This document shows positions 1 through 17,466 of a stretch of 64,000 nt of DNA, piece by piece. Made by a program: the position numbers and the translations under genes. The DNA comes from Alligator mississippiensis. Taxonomy: Eukaryota; Chordata; Crocodylia; Alligatoridae. Each line of letters opens with the position of its first letter. The first letter of the stretch is position 1. The notes under the pieces were generated by a model. The model saw only the letters and a program-made list of their open reading frames with translations, did not search any database and was not told the DNA's origin. The DNA is taken from the NCBI RefSeq assembly GCF_030867095.1, contig NC_081828.1, forward strand, positions 1,999,001 to 2,063,000, given 5' to 3'.

Positions 1-7
1 AGCCATA

Positions 8-39
8 AGGCCTGTTCAGTTTATAAACTGAACAGGCCT
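8..39. repeat. Perfect 32-bp palindrome
   Basis: Two 16-base arms are exact reverse complements with no spacer, centred on TTATAA. The arms carry GGCCTGTTCAG. It could be the paired ends of a foldback element or a chance/extruding palindrome. The window edge prevents a view of the left flank. Confidence 0.85.
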
Positions 40-740
40 CTCCTCATAGGCAAGCCTCTTCGTACCACTGATCATCACCCCTGTCGCCCTTCTCTGATCC
101 TTCTCTACTGCTTCCTTCTCCTTTCGGAGGTGCAGGGACCAGGACTGGGCACAGGAGTCAAGGTGTAGATGCACCATGGATTTATATAGGGGCTCTCGCT
201 GCTGTTTGGGTAGCTCAGAAGCAGGGCACGCCTCGTAAGCTCCATTCGCAAAATGAAAAGAGCTTTTAGCCTTATTTGTCGCAGTGACAAGTCCTAAGCG
301 ATCCTAACCTGGGATCACAGGGAGTCTGACTATGGTGGTGCAGCAGTGAGGTAGCCGTGATGGTCCAGATGAGAGGTGAGGATTTCTTCCAGGGATATCC
401 TTTCAGGGACCAGCTATGTACCTGGCTGGGGAAATACCGTGATCACTAAGGCAGTTTTCCTAGGTACAGGGGATACCTGCTTTTCCGTCATGGGGTGGAG
501 GTAATGTATAGTTAACCTCCGCTTTCATTTCCAGTGGGAAGACCTTGGCTTTATGCCCACTTTACGGAAATGGAAGACTCCTCCCTAGCTTGCTCCTGCG
601 ACCGTACGGCCGAGGGCAAGCGAAACCCGGGAGCATCCAAACCCCAAACCGAACCCTAAACACAGGATGCCTGCTGAAGGATTTGGAAACATCTGAAGCC
701 CCCGGTGAGGGTGCCGGTAGTACGGCCACACGTGGTTCTT
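40..740. other. Intergenic sequence upstream of RPS8, no gene seen
   Basis: I read both strands and found no splice-bounded or conserved coding sequence. The short open frames here have no recognisable family. The flanking gene upstream of RPS8 in other vertebrates (KIF2C) is not recognisable here. Confidence 0.5.
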
Positions 741-742
741 GA

Positions 743-822
743 ACGACTCACGTATCACGGATTTGGAATTGATTTGTCTGATTAGGTTTGGAACACGGAA
801 AATATTCCTTAAAAAAAAAAAA
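743..822 (+). repeat. Dispersed repeat copy A, A-rich end
   Basis: This ~80-base stretch, including GGATTTGGAATTGATTTG and ending in a run of A, matches the reverse complement of 22329-22411 over its whole length with scattered differences. The A-rich 3' end suggests a retroposed element, but I cannot name the family. Confidence 0.6.
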
Positions 823-1199
823 TGTAGTTGAGATAAAGTTCAACCAACTTTTGAATGCAGGACAGTCATTCAGGCGCTCTGCGGATTTTGCCCATAGCCC
901 TTGGTAGGAATTACTGGTATGTGAAAAGCATCGCTGGGCTGTGCCCGTGCTCCTGCTGGCACCAAACCCAGAGGACTTAAGAGGGTCTTGCCCTTCCACT
1001 CCAGGTCGGAGCAATGCCAGATTTGGGGCCTCGAAGGAATTTCCCCCATCAGAGCGGTATGGGCTGGGGGAGATCCCCCTTCCTCTGCAGCGCCCAGGAC
1101 CCCTCTTTGCAGCAGCAGGGCGCTGGCGGCCACGGCCCGCCTGCATCCCGGGGCTGTCCCGCGGCTCTGAGGTCTGGGCGGTTTGGACAGAGCTGATTT

Positions 1200-1524
1200 T
1201 TTGTTTTTTTTTTAATTAATGAACATATACACTTAACACCTCACCGAGATCCGCCACAACAACCGAGACCATTGCTTTCCTCTGTCCTTGTAAGCGCAGG
1301 GACAGGGCACGTGCACGCACCCACGTGCTTCCCTTAGCGCGCCGCAGGGCCCAGTCGCCCTGTGATGATGTACCACTCCCCCGGGCGCAGCCATGTGACG
1401 CACCCTCCCCCAAGTCCGAGTCGCCGCGTGATGACGCCCGCAAAGGGCGCCTCTCGCGAGACTTCCGCCCCACAAACCGCCCCGTGAGCCTTTGCGACCT
1501 CCTCTTTGCAGCGGGCGCCGCAGG
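1200..1524 (+). promoter_or_regulatory. RPS8: RPS8 promoter and 5'TOP start region
   Basis: A CpG-rich stretch lies directly upstream of the RPS8 start codon. The sequence CCTCTTTGCAG at 1501-1511 fits a 5' terminal oligopyrimidine start: a C followed by pyrimidines, as in all ribosomal protein mRNAs. The leader to the ATG at 1525 would be about 23 bases, the usual length for this gene. TOP leaders put the mRNA under mTOR/LARP1 control (established for the family). The exact start site is inferred. Confidence 0.6.
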
Positions 1525-7746
<6,222 letters not shown>

Positions 7747-7772
7747 ATGTCAAATACTGACTGGAGAGAGAG

Positions 7773-7778
7773 AATAAA
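7773..7778 (+). terminator. RPS8: RPS8 polyadenylation signal AATAAA
   Basis: A canonical AATAAA lies 26 bases after the stop codon. The very short 3' untranslated region is typical of ribosomal protein genes. Confidence 0.9.
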
Positions 7779-7799
7779 AGCACCCCGAGTCCTCTTGTA

Positions 7800-10375
7800 A
7801 GCGGCCCTGTGCTTTGTTGGGACGTGGTACAAGTCCCTGTCTCCCATCAGCCCTTTGCGGGAAAGGGCAGGGCTCAGGGAAATGCTGAACTGTTGGTGTT
7901 TTTTAGATGTGTCCCCTCCCTCCCAGGTCTTCCAGCTGCTGTCAGTGCAGTTCTTTCGCAGCCTCGGTACACACTGACAGTGTGGCCACGCACGCAGTAG
8001 GTGGCACTGGTGGGGTGGGCACAGCTAGCCCAGAACAGACCCCTGGCGTGTCTGGCTTGGTGCTCTCCTGTGGCAGCCAGCACTGGGGACCAGAGCTCCT
8101 AGCCCAGGACTGGTCTGGGCCAGGGAAGACTGGAGGACATGGGGTTGGACTGGGCATCTTGAACGTGCACAAGGAGCTGTGGGCAAGCCAAGGAAAGCAA
8201 ACCCATGCACTAAACAGGTTCAGCCCTGCAGCAGGGGAGCGGACGGCCTGGCCGGCTCCTTCCACGGGGCTAGGCAGCCTTTACTGCCACACATGGTAAG
8301 GAGATGAGTCGCATGCTGCTTTGCCTGTGGCTCTAAGCTGCCTTGGTGCCCTGTGTCTGCGAGTCCTGTGGCTTGCTGCTGCCCTCCTCTGTCCAAGACG
8401 CGCACACCTAATAATAATTTGCAGCAGCGTCAGCGTTGACGTGGTTGGGTTAGCTGGTTCCTGCTTGCTTTGCAAGAGCCCTGGGTGTGGGGGGAGCCCT
8501 GGCCCTGCTGCCTGCACTGTCAAGTGACTGGTTGGTCTCTCCTTGGCCTCCCAAGTCTCATTCCAGTGCGAGATGAACTCCCTCCTAGCAGAAGGGCTGG
8601 GCCTCTGGTGGCTCTGTCCCTTTCGAAGGGAGGGTACAAACCTCCATCTCCCAGCACTTCCCCAGGCTGCAAGAATGGTGGAAGAATCCCTGTGTGGCTG
8701 TTAACAGGGAGAGGAGCTCCAGCTGGGTGCGGGGGTGCTTATACACAGTCTCAGGAAGTATTTGTCTGTACCTGCATGAAGCTGCTCCCTTTCAGATAGC
8801 TCCCCTGCGGGTCCTGCAGCCACCCATGCTGTGTGCCCAGCTCGGCTACCCGCCTGCACATGCCTGGGAGAAACTGGTGCCAGTGCTTTTTGCTTTTTAG
8901 CTGAAACACTGCCACCTTTGCCCTGCGGTGGCTGTGCCTCGAGGGCCCTGTGCTCTTCCGCTGCTGAGAGCCGTCTGTGCCCAACTGGTGCTAAGTGCGG
9001 TTAGGAAAGTCCCGGTTCCTCTGCATGCAGCCTGGGGCCGGAGGGAGCAGACTGCCTAGTCATGATGCCAGTGGCTGGGCTTTGAAGGGAAAACAGCATA
9101 GCCCTTGCCAGGCCTTTCCACACACCTCTGGCTGCAGGAGAGTGGTGCAACTGTAGCACCAAGCACTGCTCTATGCATGAAGGGTGTTCTCCTAACCCTC
9201 CTCCCCCTCCAGACCGCAGCCCCAGCAGGGTCGAGCCCCAGAACAGCATTTTAAAGGGCTGGTTGAGACGCCACGCTGCAGCCTTTCCCCCCCCCCATCC
9301 TCTGAGATGGGGGTAGCAGGGTGGGACTGCTGAGTGAGTTCATGAGATGGAGCCCTGCGGTTCTGAAACCTTCATACCTGTCATGAAGCCAGTTAGAGCT
9401 GGGGTGCTTTGCCCCCAGCCTGCAGACCTGTGCCATCCAGCCCACCCGGCTCCCCACAGCTCTGGAAACTTGGCAGTGCGGGCAGCACTAATTGCTGCTC
9501 CCCTGCTGCCAGGTTTCAGGGCCTGGATGCTAGACAGGGCACCGTGCGGCCAAGCCAGGCACACAGTGAAGATGGTACACGGCATGATTTCTTTCCCACC
9601 TGTCCCCAATGGCATGGAGAAGATGAGCCCTGCTGACTTACAGACTTCATTTTTCCTTGAATAAATGCAGGTGTGTGCCCACCTTGAACCAGCGCCAGGT
9701 ATACATGTGTGTGCGTGCATGCATGCATGTGCATGCTCTGGACACTTGTCCAGCCCAGTGGAGAAGAGAAAGAGCGAAGTGCATGATCTCAATGCTCTGT
9801 TACCAGGACCAGGGCAGGGGTGTGGGGACGCCAGGGCACACGGCTTTCCCAGGCTCTTGCCATGGGTGCACTGTCACCCACGCCGTGGGAACCGGCCGTG
9901 TACCATTACCAGCGCAGCCTGATACAGCGCCATAAATCCACACGCAGCTCTGCCTGTGACACCTTTGCCTGGCTATGGAGGAAGTGTTTTATCTGGCCAG
10001 CCTCAGGTGTGTTAAATGGATAAGCCAACACGGCCTTGGAGCTTTTACCACCTTTGCAAAACCCCATCTGTTGTATGTAGGAGCATCTAGGCTCCTGGGT
10101 GTTGCCTGCTGCCCTGATTACAGTGGTGGTGGTATCCCAGTCTGCCCTGACTCTTCCCTGACCTAACTGTTGGCATCAACACGCGGCCTGTGTTGTGCCC
10201 GCACCTCCCCTTGCAAATCACACGTGCGATGTAAATGAAAGTGGGGCTGGTGCCTTGCTGGGCTGCGGAGAAGTCCGCGGAGCATCTGGGAGCCTGCTCC
10301 TAGTCCCGGCAGCGCAGGCCACGTTCTGGTTTCAGTCCCCAGTTCACTCGTGCCCCACACCAGTGCCCTGTGCCC
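7800..10375. other. Intergenic region between convergent RPS8 and BEST4
   Basis: I see no conserved coding exon here. There is a short alternating GCATGCATG/TGTGCGTGC tract at about 9703-9740. The two neighbouring genes point at each other and their polyadenylation signals are 2.6 kb apart. Confidence 0.5.
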
Positions 10376-10380
10376 AGGCC

Positions 10381-10386
10381 TTTATT
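10381..10386 (-). terminator. BEST4: BEST4 polyadenylation signal (AATAAA on minus strand)
   Basis: TTTATT on the plus strand reads AATAAA on the minus strand, 460 bases beyond the BEST4 stop codon. It is the first canonical signal after the gene. Confidence 0.65.
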
Positions 10387-10845
10387 GGAAATCAGTTGCA
10401 AGGGTGACAAAGCAGAGGGTAGAGTCTAGTAGGGGGCACAGAGCAGTGGGGGAGCGTGGCTAATCCAGGGCCTTGCTGACAGCTCGGGGCAGCTCAGAGC
10501 TGGGCCAGGCCTGGGTCTGTTTAGCGCAGACAGCGCCCCGAGCGTCGCACCTCTAACAGGCAAAGGAGGGAGCCACGGCCTGCACCCACTGCGGGACATT
10601 TCTGTGCCCCTTGCTTTGCCGCCTGGTCCCCTGCAGACCCAGGCCTGGGACCGGTATCTGGCTAACACATAGCCCCCTCTGAGATGAGCATGTCCCCGCC
10701 GTGCAGCTCCGAGCACCCCAGCCCCAGGCAGGGTTGTATGGGGGATTCGATGCCCGGCTGTGCTGGGAGCCAGGCGCGTGCTTCAGCCTAGCTCGGGCCC
10801 AGGCTGCGGCTCTCTGGGGGCCGGAGGGGGTCCCAGGCCCCTGCT

Positions 10846-13800
10846 CTAGGCCGCCGAGGAGTCGGGGCTGGAGCTGTTGTCGGGGACAAGCTCCACCCGG
10901 ATCTCGGGGGGCTGCAGGCGGTTGGGTGCCCGGGCGCAGGGGGCAGGGGACGCGTTGGTCTGGCTGCCCTCGTCCTCCGTCTCCTCCTCCTCGATGCGCG
11001 CCACGGCTTCGGGGTCGTCCCCGCGGGTGGTGCGGGGGGACGGGGAGCTGTCGCCCCAGCGGCGCAGCAGGTGCGGGTGTCCGCGTGCCGTCTTGCCGAA
11101 GTTCTTGAGGCTGATGGCGGGCGAGGGCGCGGCACCCAGGAAGCGGCTGAGCAGCGGCGTGTGCGCGCGGGGCAGCGCGGGCGAGGCCTCCACTTGATGG
11201 CTCTGCTCCGGGTCCTCGCTCATCCTGCGGGGCCGCAGGCGTCACGCTGCAGCCAGCCTGGCCCCGGCACCCCGTGCACCAGCCTGGAGCCGGGGTGCAG
11301 CTGGGCCGTGCCCTGCTGCCAGCCTGGGACAGGGCCGTGCGACACCCCCCAGCTCCCGGGGCTACAACCGGAGCAGCACGGGTCCAGGGCATCCTTCTTG
11401 CCCGGTCCCCAGCGCCCCGAGGCGAGCATGGAGCAGCTATGGGGTGGCTGCTACCCCCATATCGAGCCCAGCCCCGGCCCTCTCACCGCATGTCGAAGGT
11501 GGAGCCCAGGAAGGAGGGCTTCAGGGTCTCGGCGGCTGTGGCGACAGTGTAGGGGGGCAGCGCTGTGGACTCGTCCCAGTACTTGTCCTTGGCCATGGGG
11601 GGCAGGTTCTGGTACATGTCGTCCACGGAGAGCAGGGACACCTGGGCAGGGCGGGGGGCTTGCATCAAGGGACAAACCTCTCAGGGGGGCATACCCCAAA
11701 TCACTAGCCCCAGCTGTGAGGGTGAGGGTTTGGCCCTGTGGCATCAAGGTGAAAGGCCCCAGCTCCCAGGGGAGCCACGGTGCAGCCCAGACACCTGGGT
11801 CGCGGGCGCAGGACCGGGGGGACCCACCTGCAGGTTCCTGTCGATGAGCTTGTTGGTCTCAAAGTCGTCGTCGTCCTCCCCGAAGGGGTTGATGAGCTGC
11901 TCGGCTACCTGGGGAGGGCACAGCGCCCGCCGTGAGCCGGCTGCGAGCACCGTGGTCCGGAGCTCGGTTTGTCTGGTGTGGACAGGCCTGATCCTGCCTC
12001 CGGCAGGGCTTGCACTGGATGTGACCCTGCAGCTCCTGCCAGCCCCGCGGCTCGGGGAGTCTACGATTCTTCCCCCAACGGCCCGCCTGTCCCCGTGGGG
12101 GACCCGCAGCCTAGCCCAGCAGCGCTGGCTGGACACGGATGGATGTGGCCGTGCCAGGGCTCAGCTCATGGCTCCCTCCATCCTGGGCACAGCAAGTGCC
12201 TGGAGGCCCCGGGGCCCCCCCGTCCTGGTTGCAGGGGCTGGAGCAGCTGCCAACCCCTGCTGAAGCCAGCTGTGCCCAGCTGTGCCGGTGGCGCTCACCT
12301 TCAGCCAGCCGGCGTAGAAGAAGAACTGCAGCAGCGTGGGCAGGGGCACATACATGTCCAGGGTGGATGTGGCGCCCGGCTCCAGCGGCTCCAGGAACTG
12401 CCGCCCGATGAGGCAGAAGGCGAAGAAGGAGTAGACGGCGATGGTGACCACCTGGGTGAGCCGGACAGAGGACATTGGAGGGGTCCGGCAGGTGCCCAGA
12501 CCCCTCCCTAGGCTCATCCCCCCTGGGTCGGTGCAGAAGGGAGCTCCGGTGGAGCAGGATTGTGCCCGTGCTGCAGCCATGCCGAGGGGAGCTCGGGCTG
12601 GGCATTGCTGCCTGGACGCCTGGGTCCGTGCCCGGGGATGAGGGCCGGACGGGCCTGACCTGGGTGTACACCAGGGGGATGCTGATCCAGTCGTAGTGGA
12701 AGAGGAGGCTGCACTTGGCCCGGTACAGGTTCAGCTCCTGGCAGACGGCGAGAGCAAGCAGCACTCGTGAGCGGCTGCAGCTGGGGGCGGGGGTCCAGAG
12801 CCCCCCGCGGCCCCCGACTCACATCCAGGAGCAGGCGCAGGGCGACGTCGTCCCGCACGCGCCCGTCGCGCCGGGCCTGGGCCGCCAGGTTGGTGAACCA
12901 CACGCAGGGCACCCAGTACTTGTTGAAGTCCGAGTGGAGGCTCTCGAACTTCTTGCGCTCGTCCTGCGTCATGAAGCCTGTGGCCGGAGCCACGCGGGGG
13001 TCGGAGCCCGGGGTCTGCGCCACCCCCGGCTCCGGCCCCCTCGCCGCTGACCCTGCCAGGCCCTGGCATGGGGACACCCCCCATCCCCACGCCTCAGTGC
13101 CCCTTGACCAGGGGATCGCTAGCCAGGGACCATAGGGCACAAACACAGTGCTGGGTTTGCACACGCCTTGGCACGGTGGGGCATGGAGGTGGCACAGAAG
13201 GGGCCCCTGGGCATGGAGACTCCCCTCCAGAGCAGGACACGGTGCCGTGACCAGCCCCCCGCCCCCCGCATGCAGCCGCCCGCACCTGCATCCACGATGT
13301 GGTCCATGGTGGGGAAGCGCTTGAGCACGCGGGTGCTGACGGAGCGCAGGATGAGCACGGCGGACAGGTTGGCGTAGCGCACCAGCGTGCGGCGCAGCAG
13401 CCGGCCCCGCTCGTCCCGCCCGTGCACGGTGCTGGAGATGACGCACATGAGCTGGTCGGGCAGCGGGATGCTGCTGTACTGCGCCCACCACCGGTTCACG
13501 ATCAGCGTCACGTAGAAGCCTGCCCGGGGCCGGCGCCGTCAGCCCTGGGGCAGCTGGTGCCCGGCAGGGGGGTAGGGAAGGACCCCTGCCCCAGGGAGGG
13601 GACTCGTGGGACAGCAGGGCTGAGGCCACTGCTGCTGGCTGGGGTGGGCAAGGCCCCGCTGGCCACGCACTGTGTCCTAGTGTAGACAGGCCTCCGGCGC
13701 CGCGGCCTGCTTGCAAGCTCCCCCACACACAAGGCACCACAAGGTCTGCCTGTGTGTCCTTGGATGGCCTGAAATAGCTTTGTAAATGGCTCTGCTGCCA

Positions 13801-15498
13801 TCAGCCCCATGGGGCATGTGCCAGCCCCCCCGGTTTGCCCGGTTCCAGCAGCCGCCGGGTGCCGCTCAGGGCAGGGGGGTCCTTCGTGCACCGGGAGCCT
13901 GGTCGTGGCACCGGCCTGGCGGGGCCTGTCCTGGGTGCTGGGAAAGGGCAGGGAAGTTCCTCTTTCCCCCGGGCAGGGCCAGGCGCGGGTGCCATTAAAC
14001 ACCTGGCAGAGATAAGGTGGCCACGTTCCCAGAGTGGGGGGAGGGCAGGGGCAGAGCACCGGGGGGCTGCCTGGTTTCCTGCCCCTTCTCCACGTACCCC
14101 CAAGCTGCTCCCCGCCTGGGCCAGGCCCCCCAAGGGCCCCTCTGCTCCCCAGGGCGACCCCCAGCTACCTCCTTGCTCACAGCCCCACGGCCTCCATCCT
14201 CCACGGGGACCAGTGCACGGCACCGCACACACACACACATACATGTGTTCACATGCACATACATGCACATGCACAAACATAGAGACACACACATAGACAC
14301 ACACAAGCACACATGCACATGTTCCCACACGTGCGTACATGCACATGCAGACACACATACGACCATGCAGACACATTCATGTACCTGTGCACAGAAACAG
14401 ATGCACACAAACCCATGCACACCCATGCATCTGCACGCACACACATACACACACACAGACACACCCATGCATGAACATGCAGAGACACTCACACCCACAA
14501 GCACACAGACACATGTTCACACACGCACAGACACACACACACAAGCACCCACAGGCGCATGCACTGATACATGCACCGGAACATGCAGAGAGACACATGC
14601 ACAGACAGACTCACACACGTGTTCACACACAGACATGCACAGACACAAACACACACAAACATGCAGAGACATGCTAATGTGCAGACACACAGACAGATGC
14701 ATGCACGTGTTCACACATGCATACAAGCATACAGACACACATGCACACAGGCACTCGTGTGCACATGCACTCACAGACAGCTGTCCTGGGAGGCAGCTGC
14801 CTCTGGGGTGGAGGTGATCAAGGGAAGGCAGCAGGTTGGGGGGACTCGCAGGTGGGGTGCAGGACGCCTGGGTTCTCCGGCTGGGTGTCCCAAGGGAGGA
14901 CAAGCCTGTGCCAGGGCCCGGGGCGGCAGGGGCCTTACCTAGCACGAAGGAGAGGGGGATGAGGTCCGTGGAGCGGTCACAGTACTGGGCCACCTTGGTG
15001 AACAGGCGCTTCTGCTCCTCGCTCAGCAGCCGCCTGCCGGGAGCCCGGGGAGCCGGATCAGGCCCTCGCCCGGGCGGCTGGACTGGCACAGCTCCCTCGT
15101 GCCCCCCACCCAGGAGCAGGGCCTGCCCTCCCTCCCTCCCTCCCTCCCAGGGGCCCTGGCCAGCTCTCTGCCTCTCCAAGGGCTGCTCCGCGACCGCGCT
15201 GGCTGCAAGTGTGTGAGACACACGCACGTGCGAGGCATACACGTGTGCAAGGAGCCGGCTTGCAGGCATCTCAGGTAACAACCCGCTACTGCTGGCTGGG
15301 ATGGGGACGCAGCCGCTGCCCCAGCAGCCGGGGGGCTCGGGCTCACCGGTAGACGAGGCTGAGCGTGGTGTAGAGCAGGGCGAAGACCAGCAGCTCCTTG
15401 TACAGCAGCTTGTAGATGCTGCCCTTCCAGCGGAACAGCAGCTTGGAGAAGCCCCCGAAGCGGGCGTCCGCCACCTCCAGCGTGTACGACACCGTCAT
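10846..15498 (-). CDS. BEST4: Bestrophin-4, Ca2+-activated anion channel, nine coding exons
   Basis: This is a plasma-membrane chloride/bicarbonate channel of the bestrophin family, which forms pentamers. Coding exons in transcript order are 15498-15347, 15033-14939, 13519-13286, 12977-12823, 12737-12660, 12451-12299, 11908-11828, 11641-11487 and 11224-10846. All have GT-AG introns and join in phase to 493 residues. It starts [17 protein letters not shown], the standard bestrophin N-terminus. The pore-lining segment [11 protein letters not shown] spans exons 2-3. The family RFPTMDH motif is in exon 3 and [14 protein letters not shown] in exon 5. The acidic calcium clasp [13 protein letters not shown] lies at about residues 296-308. 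The C-tail of exon 9 ([20 protein letters not shown]) matches BEST4 rather than BEST1-3, and the gene order RPS8-BEST4-PLK3 agrees. The loop before [20 protein letters not shown] is shorter than I recall in human BEST4. Intron 2 (13520-14938) carries a long CA-rich array. Confidence 0.95.
11966..12070 (+). mobile_element. CR1 LINE 3'-end fragment in BEST4 intron 6
   Basis: GTGGACAGGCCTGATCCTGC, CAGGGCTTGCACTGGATGTG and a trailing TCTACGATTCTT have the CR1 tail order. Copies with the same order lie at 27985 and 40012. It is antisense to BEST4. Confidence 0.6.
14222..14785. repeat. CA/ATGCAC-rich array in BEST4 intron 2
   Basis: About 560 bases of degenerate ACACAC, ACATGCAC and CAGACACA motifs with no single clean unit. 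Open frames through it encode His/Thr-rich low-complexity peptides and are not genes. Confidence 0.9.
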
Positions 15499-16490
15499 GG
15501 CTGCACCTGCGCACGTGGGCAGGCACACGCCGAGGCTCACACGTGTGCACGCCTGCAGCACCTCGGGTGTGCATGCTCCCCATCCGGACCCCCGTGCCCA
15601 GGCAGCTCCGTCCCCAGCAGACCGCGGCCCCGGGGACCCCCCGGGAGCTGGGTCCCTCGCACACCTGCATGCCTGCCCCGTGCCTACCTGCCACCGGTGT
15701 CTGGGCAGCGCCGGTGCCTCCGGCTCCTTCCCTTAAGTACCCGGCGCGGGGCTCATAAACCTGAGCAGCGGGTGATGGATGGGGGCTGTCAGTGCCAGGA
15801 ACAGGGAACTCAGCCCGGGCACGCCCGCCTGCTCTTCTGGGCACCCCAGGCTGGCCCGGGTCCCCTGCCTGCTCCCCGTGCCCTCCGGGCACTGCCCGTT
15901 GCCCCCGGTCTGGAGCAAGACTCACCCCCTTAGCACCCAGCGTGGGAGAGAGCCACACCCTGGTGCATTCTGGGATTGCCGGCCAGCCTCCCCCCGCCAG
16001 TGGCTTTGAAAGCAATGCCTTGTGGGAAGGCGCTTGGAGGACTGGGTGGGTTGGTGCAACTCTGGAGCCTAATGATGACCTTGCTGGTTCGGCAGAAGTG
16101 CCTGGCAGGGGGTGTGGGGCGGGGAGGTGCCGGTCCCCCTCGCACAGCGGCTTCCCTCCTCTCCTCCCAGCCCAGGTTCCTCACGGCCCCCCAGAGCCAC
16201 AGGGCTGGGTGCAGGGCCCCCGTCTCTGTCCCAGCCGTGCCCCTTGGTCCCAGCCAGAGACATCTTTGATTTACAGCCCGTGCCGCTCCCACCCTGCCAG
16301 GGCAATCGATGCCCAGCTCTTATCTGCACCTGAGCCTGGGCCCTAAATCACTCCCGCCGTGGGGAGGCGGCTGGGTGTTCGTGGGCAGGCGGGGTGCCCC
16401 GAGCCAGGACGCCTGGGTTCCCTCCCTGCCCCCAGGCCGGCCTCCCCCCACGGGCAGAGGGGCCCCCGCGACGCCTGCACGCGGCACCAG
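15499..16490. other. BEST4 upstream region
   Basis: This GC-rich sequence lies between the BEST4 start codon and the putative 3' end of the LRR gene, both on the minus strand. No coding exon was recognised. It should contain the BEST4 promoter and any noncoding first exon, but I see no TATA box placed well enough to assign a start. Confidence 0.45.
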
Positions 16491-16507
16491 GGTGGGCAGG
16501 GACATGC

Positions 16508-16513
16508 TTTATT
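16508..16513 (-). terminator. Putative polyadenylation signal of the LRR gene
   Basis: TTTATT on the plus strand is AATAAA (in AAATAAAGCATG) on the minus strand. It is the first such signal beyond the stop codon at 17467 and would give a 3' untranslated region of about 950 bases. Confidence 0.55.
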
Positions 16514-16544
16514 TCTCATGGCACCCAGCACGGCACAACGCCCG

Positions 16545-17000
16545 CCTGCTTCTTGCACACACACACACACACACCCTGCTTCTCTCTCACACACATAAAC
16601 ACACACAGAGACTGCTGCACACACACGGCACAACTCCAGCCTGACACGCAGCACACCCCCAGCCTGCTTTGTACATGCACACACACATACACAACCTTTT
16701 GTTTCTCTGCCTCACACACACGTGCACAACCAGCCTGCTACACACACGTGACACAACCCTAGCTTGCTTCTTATGCACACATGCCCCCTTGCTTCTCTCT
16801 CTCTCTCACACGCACACACCTTGAGCCTGCTTCCACACCCCCAGCCTGCTTCATGCACCAGCACACATGCACACCCCCACTCCTCTCTCTCTTACAAATG
16901 CACACACACACGTACCACAACACACCCCAGCCAGCTTGCTTCACACACGCACATGCACACACACACACACACACACGCTGCTTCTCACATCCCCGCCAGT
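16545..17000. repeat. CA-rich minisatellite inside the LRR gene 3' region
   Basis: Irregular units combine runs of ACACAC with CAGCCTGCTTC or CTGCTTCTCTC, repeated about ten times. In the predicted LRR transcript (minus strand) it would read as TG-rich sequence with GAAGCAGG spacers. Confidence 0.85.
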
Positions 17001-17466
17001 GCCCCCCACCTTCACACCACCACAAGCGAGGTGCACCGGGACGCCCAGTCCTGCCCCACGTCACGGCCCAGCCCGTGGTGCAGAACGATGCACCTGGGAC
17101 GGGTGCTGCGTTCCTGCCGCTCTTCCAGGCCGGCCCCGGGCACACGAGCTGTTTCCACCCCGTCCCAGACCCTCTGCCCGTGGAGCCCGGGGCTCTGTCT
17201 GCTCCAGATCAGGGGTAACTGGCTTCTGGAGACCCCTGAGCCCCCGCCTGCTGCACCCCAGCTGGGCCCAGGACATTAGCGGCTTGTGCTGGCAGGTGGG
17301 GCAGGGTCCCACTCCAAGAGCTGCCATGTCCGGGGCGTTCTCTCTGCCCCCAAATCCAATGCAGGTCAACCGACCCCTTGAGCAACAGGAAGCCTCCTCC
17401 GCGGCTCCCCCCAGCCTTGCAGAGAGCTCCTGGGCCACGCTGGGGGCAGGCGGGCCGTGACACGGC

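Noticed and set aside
10553-11392. A 279-codon minus-strand frame over BEST4 exon 9
   Set aside because: It is an alternative frame of the BEST4 C-terminal exon and 3' UTR without conserved sequence.
12514-13740. A 408-codon frame on the minus strand inside BEST4
   Set aside because: It reads through BEST4 introns and exons in the wrong frame. The spliced BEST4 model explains the conserved parts.
14222-14785. CRISPR-like spacing of repeats in CA-rich arrays
   Set aside because: The units are degenerate dinucleotide-type repeats in a vertebrate intron, with no constant repeat or unique spacers.
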